From the NCBI GenBank assembly GCA_965234325.1, contig OZ248407.1:806001-870000 (forward strand): a stretch of DNA of 64,000 bases, given 5' to 3'. Position 1 is the stretch's first letter. Each line of letters starts with the position of its first letter. The notes under the pieces are model-generated. The model was not told the origin of the DNA. It worked only from the letters and a program-made list of their open reading frames with translations, and made no database searches. The stretch is from Limnohabitans kasalickyi. Its GTDB lineage: Bacteria; Pseudomonadota; Gammaproteobacteria; Burkholderiales; Burkholderiaceae_C. Both the position numbers and the translations under genes were made by a program. Positions 39,298-47,538 of the stretch are shown here, piece after piece.

Positions 39298-41665
39298 AGT
39301 TTTTGAACAGATCAAGAATTTTCTTCTTCTCGTCGTTTGCCGGTAATTCGCTGTTACCTGATTTGTTCTCTAGACCCAAGCTGCTCACGCCTGCGCCTCG
39401 GCTGAACTCGGTGTAAGCCCAGTCCCCGCCTTCATGGGTTACGCCCTCAGGGGCGGTGAGCTCCATCACGGGGACGTTTTGCAAGGCGTGTTGCATGTAG
39501 CTGATCCAAACGGGCAAGCTCAAGCCGCCGCCGGTTTCGCGGTCGCCCAATTTGCGTGGGGTGTCGTAGCCAATCCACGTCACAGCGGTGAGCGTTGGGT
39601 GATAGCCCGCAAACCATGCATCCATGGAGTCGTTGGTGGTGCCGGTTTTGCCGTAAATATCGGTGCGTTTGAGGGTGGCTTGGGCACGCGCAGCGGTGCC
39701 GCTCCGCGTCACTTCTTGGAGCAAGCTGGTCATCACAAAGGCGTTGCGGGCGTCAATACCGCGCACCGACTCGTCCAAAGGTGGTGGCGTGAATTCAGAC
39801 AGGACCTTGCCCGTTTGATCCGTGACCTTGGTGATCAAGAAGGGGTTCACGCGATAGCCACCATTCGCAAACACTGAATAACCCGCAGCCATTTGCATTG
39901 GTGTGACCGAGCCGGCGCCCAAGGCCATCGTCAAGTAAGGCGGGTGTTTTTCAGGATCGAAGCCGAAGTTGCCGATCCAGTTTTGCGCGTTTTGGGCCCC
40001 CACGGCTTGCAGAACGCGAATTGAAACCATGTTTTTAGATTTGGCCAAGCCGCGTCGCAAGCTCATGGGGCCGTCAAAGGTGCCGTCGTAGTTTTTGGGC
40101 TCCCACGGCTGGCCGCCGGTCACGCTGGCATCAAAAAACAGCGGCGCGTCGTTCACCACTGTGGCGGGGGTGAAACCTTTTTCCAAGGCAGCCGAGTAAA
40201 TGAAGGGCTTGAAGCTGGAGCCGGGTTGACGCCACGCTTGGGTGACGTGGTTGAACTTGTTTTTGTCAAAGTCAAAGCCGCCGACCAAGGCGTGGATGGC
40301 GCCATTGCGCGGGTCTACAGCCACAAATGCGCCTTCGACTTCAGGCAATTGGGTGATTTCCCAGGTGTTTTTGACGGTCTTGGTCACGCGAATTAAGGCG
40401 CCCGGCCGCAGCTTGATGTTGGGCGGCGCTTTGTCTGACAAGCCCGATTGCACGGGCTGCAGACCGTCGCCGGTGATCTCAATCACCTCGCTGTTACGGC
40501 GCACAGCACGCACTTTTTTCGGCGTGGCTTCCAGCACTACGGCGGCCAGCAAGTCGCCTTTGTCGCCTTGCTCAATCAAGGCATCGTCGATGGCATCTTC
40601 TTGCTCGGCGGGGGTAGGGGGCAGGGTGATGAACTTCTCGGGGCCGCGGTAGTGCTGGCGACGCTCAAAATCCATGATGCCGCGACGCAGTGCGAAGTAC
40701 GCCGCTTGTTGGTCGCTGGCGCGGATGGTGGTGTAGACGTTGAGGCCGCGCGTGTAGATGTCGTTGCCGTATTGCGCAAACATCAATTGACGCGCCATTT
40801 CTGACACGTAGTCGGCATGCGTGTTGAGGCTGCTCATTGCGGTGCGAATTTTCAGCTCTTCTTGCTTGGCCGCAACGGCTTGTTCTTTGCTGATGAACCC
40901 GTTTTCTTCCATACGCTCAATGATGTAGAGCTGGCGTGAGCGTGCACGCTTGGGGTTGACGATGGGGTTGTAGGCTGAGGGTGCTTTGGGCAGGCCGGCC
41001 AACATGGCTGCCTCAGCAATGCTGATGTTTTTCAGAGGCTTGCCGAAATAGGCTTCGGATGCTGCCGCAAAGCCATATGCGCGGTTGCCCAAGTAAATCT
41101 GGTTCAGGTAGATTTCAAAAATTTGGTCTTTGCTGAGCATGTGCTCGAGCTTGCTGGTCAACAAAATTTCGTAAATCTTGCGGGTGAATGTTTTTTCGGA
41201 CGACAGGTAAACGTTTCGCGCCACCTGCATGGTGATGGTCGAGGCGCCTTGGCTCTTGGCGCGGCCCAAGTTGGCCAAACTTGCGCGAACCAAACCGATG
41301 TAGTCCACGCCGCCGTGCTGGTAAAAGCGTGCGTCTTCAATGGCCAGCACCGCGTCCTTCATGACTTTGGGAATGTCTTTGAATGGTGTGAGGTTACGCC
41401 GCTCTTCGCCAAACTCACCAATTTGCGTGCCTTCCACCGAATACACCCGCATCGACTGCTTAGGGCGGTAGTCCGCCAAGTCTGAAATGTCTGGCAATTG
41501 CGGATAGGCCATCGCCAAAGCGACGCCCACGAGCAAGGCCAAAGTCATCAGGCCAGCGGTGGCAAGACCCAGGCCCCAGAGCAGCAATTTGCGCACCAAA
41601 GAGCGTGGCGCTGCGGAGGCAGCGGCTTGTTCTTTCGAACGGTCAGGGGTAGGGGTGGTCGACAT
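39296..41665 (-). CDS. mrcA: Penicillin-binding protein 1A (bifunctional transglycosylase/transpeptidase)
   Basis: Inner-membrane murein synthase, 789 aa. A membrane anchor lies at ~25-52. The glycosyltransferase domain has the catalytic Glu in AIEDARFYQHGGVDY and ASTITMQVARN. An OB-like insert precedes the transpeptidase domain, with SxxK in GSSFKPFIYSAAL, SKN in LAKSKNMVSIR and KTGT in YGKTGTTND. It is divergent from the pil operon, as in many proteobacteria. Confidence 0.97.
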   Translation of the reverse strand: MSTTPTPDRSKEQAAASAAPRSLVRKLLLWGLGLATAGLMTLALLVGVALAMAYPQLPDISDLADYRPKQSMRVYSVEGTQIGEFGEERRNLTPFKDIPKVMKDAVLAIEDARFYQHGGVDYIGLVRASLANLGRAKSQGASTITMQVARNVYLSSEKTFTRKIYEILLTSKLEHMLSKDQIFEIYLNQIYLGNRAYGFAAASEAYFGKPLKNISIAEAAMLAGLPKAPSAYNPIVNPKRARSRQLYIIERMEENGFISKEQAVAAKQEELKIRTAMSSLNTHADYVSEMARQLMFAQYGNDIYTRGLNVYTTIRASDQQAAYFALRRGIMDFERRQHYRGPEKFITLPPTPAEQEDAIDDALIEQGDKGDLLAAVVLEATPKKVRAVRRNSEVIEITGDGLQPVQSGLSDKAPPNIKLRPGALIRVTKTVKNTWEITQLPEVEGAFVAVDPRNGAIHALVGGFDFDKNKFNHVTQAWRQPGSSFKPFIYSAALEKGFTPATVVNDAPLFFDASVTGGQPWEPKNYDGTFDGPMSLRRGLAKSKNMVSIRVLQAVGAQNAQNWIGNFGFDPEKHPPYLTMALGAGSVTPMQMAAGYSVFANGGYRVNPFLITKVTDQTGKVLSEFTPPPLDESVRGIDARNAFVMTSLLQEVTRSGTAARAQATLKRTDIYGKTGTTNDSMDAWFAGYHPTLTAVTWIGYDTPRKLGDRETGGGLSLPVWISYMQHALQNVPVMELTAPEGVTHEGGDWAYTEFSRGAGVSSLGLENKSGNSELPANDEKKKILDLFKN

Positions 41666-41675
41666 AAGTAAGAGT

Positions 41676-41707
41676 GATTATAAAAAGGTGGCATGCCACC
41701 TGCGCAA
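41676..41707 (-). promoter_or_regulatory. mrcA promoter with a palindrome in its spacer
   Basis: On the minus strand TTGCGC and a consensus TATAAT are 19 bases apart. The spacer holds a perfect 16-base palindrome, AGGTGGCATGCCACCT (41686-41701). A regulator bound there would control mrcA and perhaps the divergent pil operon. Confidence 0.55.
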
Positions 41708-41790
41708 ATTACAAATAAGCCAAGTCAAGCGAACACGCGCGAGCCAAGTCAGGCACTAAAACTGAGGCCACAAAAAACAGGAGACATGCC

Positions 41791-43026
41791 ATGGCACGAA
41801 TGATTTGGCCGTATCGTCGAAGCCAGTCCCGGGTGGTCGGTGGGTTGGATGTGTGGGGCGACGCTGCCCATCTGGTGGTGTTGACGGGCACCGCGTTTGC
41901 GGCTGATGGCGTGTCATGTGCCGAGCGTTTGGCCTTGCCAGAAGACTGCATGGCGGAAGACCAGTTGGTGCAGCCCCAAGTTCTAGGGCGTTGGTTCAAA
42001 GATTGGTTGCGTGGGCGAGACCTTCGCTTAGACAGTTTGTTCGTCACTGTTCCTGAGGTTGACGTGGTGCGTGGCACCTTGCGTTTGCCCTTCGATTTAC
42101 AACCCGACGATGTGGCCTTTCAGATGGCTGCAGAGCTGCAAGCGGCGCCCAATGACCCGCCGGTGAGTTGGGATTACACCGAAAAAGATGGCGTCATCCA
42201 AGCCGCTTCCGTCATTCCAGTCCTCGAAGTCGGAACACCAACGTCGCTTGAAGAGCGCACCTACGCTTGGGCCACTGCCCCTCGAGCCCGAGTGGACGCT
42301 TGGCAGCAGTTTGCCTTGGCTGCGGGCATCCGCTTGTCGGCGGTGATGCCGCGTGATGACGTACAGGTGAACACGCACAACCAGACGTTGTTGGCCCAAC
42401 TGCCGCCCGCACAAGCCGGTCTAGCGCGGCAATACGCCGAGGCGCTGGGCTTGGCTTTGGGTGCTTGGCATGACTCTGGGTTTAATTTTTTGCCCTATCG
42501 CGCTTTGAAGCAGCGAGCGCTACGTCGGCGTTGGTTGCAGCGCATGGCGGCTGGCACTCTATCAGGGGCGCTTTTGGCTTGTGGGATGGCCGTTTGGATG
42601 ACGCAAATGGCAACCAACCTCAGCGACGAGACGGGCGACATCGTGGCCGTCGAGCAGGATTTGAAGGAGGTGCGCAGCGCCCAAAAACATGCGCAAACCG
42701 CGTTGACCGAGGCCCAAGCGCTCGCGCAATGGCTGCATGGACAAGCCGTCGTGCAACAACACACGCTGCAATGGAGTCGCGTGTTGGCCCAGCACAGCCA
42801 AGGGCTTTGGGTGTCCGAGGTCAAGCAACAGCAAGCGCATTGGTGGGTGAAGGGTGAGGCCTTGTCCGCGGCGCAAGCGCAGCATTTGGCGCAGCAACTC
42901 AAGGGCTTGAATATTTGGGCCCAAGCGCCCGAGTTACGTCATTTGGAATTGACCGCACCTCAATCTGCCACCGGCTTGTCGGTGTGGCATTTTCGAATCG
43001 AAGCCGATCTAAAGGCGGGTGTTTGA
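41791..43026 (+). CDS. Fused PilM-PilN type IV pilus/competence assembly protein
   Basis: Inner-membrane alignment protein, 411 aa. Residues ~15-210 resemble the first half of the PilM actin-like domain (GLDVWGDAAHLVVLTG, LFVTVPEVDVVRGTLRLPF, AFQMAAELQAAP); the second half with the DIG and GG nucleotide motifs is missing. At ~232 a PilN-type motif FNFLPYRALKQRALRRR leads into one transmembrane helix (~250-272), a coiled coil and a PilN/GspL-like periplasmic domain. So the PilN motif that normally docks into PilM is covalently joined to it. The stop overlaps the next start as TGATG. HofM/HofN-like short systems are an alternative comparison. Confidence 0.8.
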   Translation: MARMIWPYRRSQSRVVGGLDVWGDAAHLVVLTGTAFAADGVSCAERLALPEDCMAEDQLVQPQVLGRWFKDWLRGRDLRLDSLFVTVPEVDVVRGTLRLPFDLQPDDVAFQMAAELQAAPNDPPVSWDYTEKDGVIQAASVIPVLEVGTPTSLEERTYAWATAPRARVDAWQQFALAAGIRLSAVMPRDDVQVNTHNQTLLAQLPPAQAGLARQYAEALGLALGAWHDSGFNFLPYRALKQRALRRRWLQRMAAGTLSGALLACGMAVWMTQMATNLSDETGDIVAVEQDLKEVRSAQKHAQTALTEAQALAQWLHGQAVVQQHTLQWSRVLAQHSQGLWVSEVKQQQAHWWVKGEALSAAQAQHLAQQLKGLNIWAQAPELRHLELTAPQSATGLSVWHFRIEADLKAGV

Positions 43027-44060
43027 TGCGTGGACAGGGCTGGGCGCAACTGAATCTGCGCCAACCTTGGATGTGGCCGGCCGCTTTGCAGAGGGCATGT
43101 GTGGCACTCGCCGTCCTTCTCGGAGCGCTGTTGATGGCACCTTGGTGGCTGAGTGCGTGGAACACCTGGGCGGATGCGCAAGAGCGCGCTCAGACTTTGA
43201 CGCGTATGCAGGCCGACCTTCTCAGCGCGCAGCAACGCCATGCGCAATTGACGCAGGAGTTGGCCCAACGCCACGCAGAAACCTCGGTGCTTCTCCCTTA
43301 CCTTTCAAGCGATTTGCCAAAGCGCTCACAAGCCTTGACCCAACTGGCAGAGCGCGAAAGTTTGGTCTTGTCTTTGGTGGATTGGTCGATGGCGGTACCC
43401 GTGCCCGCGCTGAAAGCTGTCTCTTTGCAACAGGTGCCGGTACATGTGCAGTTGCAAGGTGCATGGCCCGCTTGGATGCGGTGGTGGACGCAGCTGCCTC
43501 AAGTTGCGCCGCAGGCCACCTTATCGAATTTGGACTTGCAGGCGCACCCCAGCGGCGGTTGGCGTGCCCAAATGGTGTTGCAGATGCCCCAGCGTTCGCC
43601 TGAACCCAAGGTGTCAGGGCCTTCGGATTGGCAACTGGCGGGCCTGCCTTCGCAACCTTTGGCTGACGCCGCCCATGCCGACCCCCTCGATGCCCGCGCT
43701 TGGCAGCAGAGACAAGGCCTGCATGCTCAACAACATCCCAGTTACGCCCGTTGGATCGTGCCCGAACTTCAGCGCCCACGTTCGCACTTAGAGACCCTGC
43801 CGCGTGAACGACTGCGTTACGTAGGGCGGATCTCGCAAGACGGCGTTCAGCAGGCTTTGCTACGCCTGTCAGACGCGAACAGTGCGCTAGCGAACGCTTC
43901 GATTTACCGCGTCGCCGTGGGCGATTACGTGGGCCAAGAGTTTGGCCGCGTGCAAACCATCGCCGCCGACACGTTGACCTTGCGTGAGCTGGCGCGCGAC
44001 CCGCAAGGTGTCTGGCAACCCCGAGACGTGACCTTGCTTTTGGAGGATGGTGCGAAATGA
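43026..44060 (+). CDS. Fused PilO-PilP type IV pilus/competence assembly protein
   Basis: Inner-membrane/periplasmic protein, 344 aa. One transmembrane helix (~20-43) is followed by a coiled coil and a PilO-like ferredoxin fold (to ~205). After a Pro/Ser-rich linker, residues ~255-344 are PilP-like: LETLPRERLRYVGRI, IYRVAVGDYVGQEFGRVQTI, DTLTLRELARDPQGVWQPR. PilP is normally a separate lipoprotein; here there is no lipobox and the domain is tethered by the PilO helix. Overlaps pilQ by 4 bases (ATGA). Confidence 0.78.
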   Translation: MRGQGWAQLNLRQPWMWPAALQRACVALAVLLGALLMAPWWLSAWNTWADAQERAQTLTRMQADLLSAQQRHAQLTQELAQRHAETSVLLPYLSSDLPKRSQALTQLAERESLVLSLVDWSMAVPVPALKAVSLQQVPVHVQLQGAWPAWMRWWTQLPQVAPQATLSNLDLQAHPSGGWRAQMVLQMPQRSPEPKVSGPSDWQLAGLPSQPLADAAHADPLDARAWQQRQGLHAQQHPSYARWIVPELQRPRSHLETLPRERLRYVGRISQDGVQQALLRLSDANSALANASIYRVAVGDYVGQEFGRVQTIAADTLTLRELARDPQGVWQPRDVTLLLEDGAK

Positions 44061-45874
44061 CATACAGGCAAACCAGATGGGGCCCGTCAAGCGGACCGCA
44101 AATACTGAGCAGGTCGCACAGAGGTTTGAAAGTAGGCTGGCAGAAAGTGTTGGTCTGTGCGCTAGGCATCTTGGTGGTTGGCAGTTTGCCCCGCGCGATG
44201 GCGCAAGCCAACATTCAAAGCATTTCCCAAATGAGTGGGCCAAATCGTGTTGCCAATACAGCCCCTATTGGCGCCCCCGTTAGCGCTTCTATTAGCTCTC
44301 CCCTTAGCGCCATGAGCAGCGCTGTCCCTGACGTTTCCGCGTTCACCGGCAAACCCATGTCGCTTAATTTTCAAAACATCGAGGTGCGCACCGCCTTGCA
44401 AATCTTGGCCGACTTCACGGGGCTCAACATCGTCACTTCCGACAGCGTGACGGGCTCGCTTACCCTGCGTTTGCACCAAGTGCCTTGGGATCAGGTGCTC
44501 GACATCATGGTGCAAGCCAAGGGCTTGAGTCAGCGCCGCCAAGGGAACGTCATTTGGGTGGCGCCTCGTGCCGAGGTGGCTGCCCGCGACAAGTTGGCGT
44601 TTGAAACCCAAGCAGCCTTGCAAAATTTGGAGCCTTTGCAAACGCGCAGCTTTGTGCTGAATTACGCCAAAGCAGTCGATGTGATGGCTCAAATACAAGG
44701 CAACAGCGCCATGGCTAGTGCTTCCATCAGCGCTTTTCCTTCTGCAACGTGGGGCAACAGCTTCAGTCCTGGCAGCGCTTATGGCGGTTCAAGCGGTTCA
44801 AACGGCACAAGCGCTTTAGGGGCTTTGGGAGGTTTGGGAGGTTTAGGCGGTTTTAGCCTTGGTGGCTTTGCCGGTTCCCCGGCTTGGGGCAACCCCTCGG
44901 TTGCAGGCAGCAGTTTGGCAGGCGGCCTGTCGTTCCCGACTAGCAGCCCACGCCTACTAAGCGCCCGTGGCGGCGTGATGGCCGAGCCGCGCACCAACCA
45001 ATTGTTTGTCACCGACGTGGCTGCGCGGCTGGCTCAAGTGGCCGAAATGCTGGCGAAGATTGATGTGCCACTGCGCCAAGTGATGATTGAGGCGCGCATC
45101 GTGCAAGCCAGCGACACCTTTGGCCAAACCCTGGGCGTGCGTTTGGGCGGTCTGGGCCAAGCGGGGCCGCAAGCGGTGTGGGGTCCGACCAACGCCAATG
45201 TGATGGCCAATGCCAATCCCTTGGCGCAGCAAGCCAACAGCTTCAACATCGCCGATAAAGCGTTGGACACCACTGGCCAGTTCGTCAACTTGCCGGCGGC
45301 CAGCCTGAACGGGTTTGCGGCTGGCAGTTTTGCCGTGTCCATTTTCAATTCGGCCAAGAACCGTTTTCTCAATTTAGAGCTGTCGGCTTTGGAGGCCGAT
45401 GGCAAAGGCAAGGTGGTGTCCAGCCCGCGCGTGGTGACGGCAGACCAAGCCAAAGCGGTGATTGAGCAAGGCACCGAGTTGCCTTACCAAGTCACCTCCG
45501 GCAGTGGCGCGAGCACCTTGGCCTTTCGCAAAGCCAACCTCAAATTGGAGGTCACGCCGCAAATCACGCCCGAGGGCGGCATTGTGTTGGACTTGGACAT
45601 CACCAAAGACAACGTGGGTCAAATCACCCCCGCCGGTTTTGCCATCGACACCAAACATGTCAAAACCCAGGTGTTGGTGGAGAACGGCGGGACCGTGATG
45701 ATTGGCGGCATTTACGAAACCAGCGAGCAAGACGACGAGTACAAAGTGCCGTTCTTAGGCGATTTACCGGTTTTGGGTTACTTGTTCAAAAACCGCCGCC
45801 GAGCCTCGGCCAAGCAAGAGTTGCTGGTGTTCATAACCCCTAAAATGTTGGTCCAAAGTGCACTTGCACGTTAA
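44057..45874 (+). CDS. pilQ: Short type IV pilus secretin PilQ
   Basis: Outer-membrane secretin, 605 aa, shorter than the usual ~700. A 30-residue basic leader precedes the signal peptide (LVCALGILVVGSLPRAMA). There is no AMIN domain; a Ser/Ala-rich linker goes straight to the N0 domain (SLNFQNIEVRTALQILADFTGLNIV) and an N1 domain interrupted by a Gly/Ser-rich insert (~230-295). The secretin core runs from RQVMIEARIVQASDTFG to VPFLGDLPVLGYLFKNR. It is the third pil gene before aroK. Confidence 0.92.
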   Translation: MTYRQTRWGPSSGPQILSRSHRGLKVGWQKVLVCALGILVVGSLPRAMAQANIQSISQMSGPNRVANTAPIGAPVSASISSPLSAMSSAVPDVSAFTGKPMSLNFQNIEVRTALQILADFTGLNIVTSDSVTGSLTLRLHQVPWDQVLDIMVQAKGLSQRRQGNVIWVAPRAEVAARDKLAFETQAALQNLEPLQTRSFVLNYAKAVDVMAQIQGNSAMASASISAFPSATWGNSFSPGSAYGGSSGSNGTSALGALGGLGGLGGFSLGGFAGSPAWGNPSVAGSSLAGGLSFPTSSPRLLSARGGVMAEPRTNQLFVTDVAARLAQVAEMLAKIDVPLRQVMIEARIVQASDTFGQTLGVRLGGLGQAGPQAVWGPTNANVMANANPLAQQANSFNIADKALDTTGQFVNLPAASLNGFAAGSFAVSIFNSAKNRFLNLELSALEADGKGKVVSSPRVVTADQAKAVIEQGTELPYQVTSGSGASTLAFRKANLKLEVTPQITPEGGIVLDLDITKDNVGQITPAGFAIDTKHVKTQVLVENGGTVMIGGIYETSEQDDEYKVPFLGDLPVLGYLFKNRRRASAKQELLVFITPKMLVQSALAR

Positions 45875-45885
45875 GAAAGCAAATT

Positions 45886-46419
45886 TTGTTGGTTTTGGTG
45901 GGTCTGCCGGGTTCCGGCAAAACAACCGTGGGTCGTCAGCTTGCCAGACGGCTTCGCCTCCCTTTCGTGGATTCCGATCACGCGATTGAGCATCGTCTCG
46001 GCTGCTCGGTGCGCGAGTATTTCGAGCGCGAAGGGGAAGACCGCTTTCGCGACCTCGAATCAGATGTGTTGGCTGATTTGTGTCAGAACCACCACGGTGT
46101 CTTGTCCACGGGCGGCGGCTCGGTGTTGCGGCCTATCAACCGCGAGCGTTTGCGCCAACATGGCCATGTGTTTTATTTGCGCTCTAGCCCCGAAGAGGTG
46201 TTTCGCCGTTTGCGCAATGACCAAAATCGTCCGTTGCTGCAAGTGGCCGACCCGCAAGCGCGTTTGCGCGAATTGTTTGAAAAGCGCGATCCGTTGTACC
46301 GAGACTGCGCGCATTACGTCATCGAAACCGGTCGACCCAGCGTGTCCGCGCTGGTCAACATGATCGTGTCGCAGCTAGAGCTGGCGGGGCATTTGCCTGA
46401 GCAGCCTGCTGCTTCTTAA
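45886..46419 (+). CDS. aroK: Shikimate kinase
   Basis: Phosphorylates shikimate in aromatic amino acid synthesis, 177 aa. Walker A is LVGLPGSGKTTVGRQLA at the very N-terminus; shikimate binding is shown by FVDSDHAIE, RDLESDVL and STGGGSVLR; the lid Arg is in NDQNRPLLQ. There is no ATG near: TTG at 45886 or 45889 must start it, 11 bases after pilQ. The SD is weak (AAGAAAG). Confidence 0.94.
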   Translation: MLVLVGLPGSGKTTVGRQLARRLRLPFVDSDHAIEHRLGCSVREYFEREGEDRFRDLESDVLADLCQNHHGVLSTGGGSVLRPINRERLRQHGHVFYLRSSPEEVFRRLRNDQNRPLLQVADPQARLRELFEKRDPLYRDCAHYVIETGRPSVSALVNMIVSQLELAGHLPEQPAAS

Positions 46420-46437
46420 ATTTCACCTAAGGCACCC

Positions 46438-47538
46438 ATGTCAGACATCTCCCAACTTGAGCGCGTGGCCATTGATTTGGGCGATCGCAGTTATCCCATT
46501 TTGATTGGCGGTCAGTTGCTCGACGCGCCCAGTACTTGGGCCGATTTGCCCAAGGCCAGCGCCGCCTTCATCGTCACCAATGACACCGTTGGACCCCTCT
46601 ACGCGCAGCGTTTGGCCGCAGCGTTGGCCAGTCGCTACAGCCAAGTGCACACCGTGGTCTTGCCCGACGGCGAAAGCCACAAAGATTGGCAAACACTCAA
46701 CCTCATTTTTGATGCCATGCTGGGCCAAGGTGCCGACCGCAAAACCGTGCTGTTCGCTTTGGGCGGCGGCGTAGTGGGCGACATGACTGGTTTTGCCGCC
46801 GCTTGCTACATGCGTGGCGTGCCGTTTGTGCAAGTGCCCACGACCTTGCTGGCCCAGGTGGACTCGTCGGTGGGCGGCAAAACCGCCATCAACCACCCCA
46901 TTGGCAAAAACATGATCGGTGCGTTTTACCAACCGCACCGCGTGGTCTGCGACCTCGACACCTTGCAAACCTTGCCTCAGCGCGAAATGAGCGCGGGCCT
47001 GGCCGAGGTCATCAAGTACGGCCCGATCGCGGACATGACGTTTCTCGATTGGATCGACGATCACCTCGACGCGTTGATGGCGCGCGATCCGCAAGCGCTG
47101 GCGCACGCCGTCAAGCGCAGCTGCGAAATCAAAGCGTGGGTGGTGAGTCAAGACGAGCGGGAAGGCGGCATTCGTGCCATTTTGAATTTTGGCCACACCT
47201 TTGGCCACGCTATCGAAGCGGGCCTCGGTTTTGGCGAATGGTTGCATGGTGAAGCCGTGGGGTGCGGCATGGTGATGGCCTCGCACCTGTCGCAACGTTT
47301 GGGCTTGGTGGATGAGGCGTTTGTCTCGCGTTTCACTGCGCTCATTGCGCGCGCAGGTTTGCCCACCGTGGGCCCCAAGCTGGGTGCGGAGGTTTACTTG
47401 CACCACATGCGTGTGGACAAAAAAGCAGAGGCAGGCGACATCCGCTTTGTGCTGATCGACAAACCGGGCAGTGCCATCGTGCGCGGTGCGCCTGATGCCT
47501 TGGTGTCGCAGGTGATCGACGATTGCTGCGTGGCTTGA
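46438..47538 (+). CDS. aroB: 3-dehydroquinate synthase
   Basis: NAD- and zinc-dependent enzyme closing DAHP to 3-dehydroquinate, 366 aa. Motifs are VLPDGESHKDWQTLNLIFD, ALGGGVVGDMTGFAAACYMRG, PTTLLAQVDSSVGGKTAINH, EVIKYG, and the zinc ligand region NFGHTFGHAIEAG with GEWLHGEAVGCGM. It follows aroK after 18 bases. Confidence 0.98.
   Translation: MSDISQLERVAIDLGDRSYPILIGGQLLDAPSTWADLPKASAAFIVTNDTVGPLYAQRLAAALASRYSQVHTVVLPDGESHKDWQTLNLIFDAMLGQGADRKTVLFALGGGVVGDMTGFAAACYMRGVPFVQVPTTLLAQVDSSVGGKTAINHPIGKNMIGAFYQPHRVVCDLDTLQTLPQREMSAGLAEVIKYGPIADMTFLDWIDDHLDALMARDPQALAHAVKRSCEIKAWVVSQDEREGGIRAILNFGHTFGHAIEAGLGFGEWLHGEAVGCGMVMASHLSQRLGLVDEAFVSRFTALIARAGLPTVGPKLGAEVYLHHMRVDKKAEAGDIRFVLIDKPGSAIVRGAPDALVSQVIDDCCVA

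Noticed and set aside
43020..43030. A frameshift creating false pil gene fusions
   Set aside because: Each fused protein is one continuous frame, and the junctions with neighbours are regular stop/start overlaps (TGATG, ATGA), so an assembly error is not needed, though reads were not available.
44755..44950. Short tandem DNA repeat within pilQ (GGTTTGGGAGG-like units)
   Set aside because: It is codon repetition of a Gly/Ser-rich insert in an open frame, not a separate repeat element; noted under pilQ.
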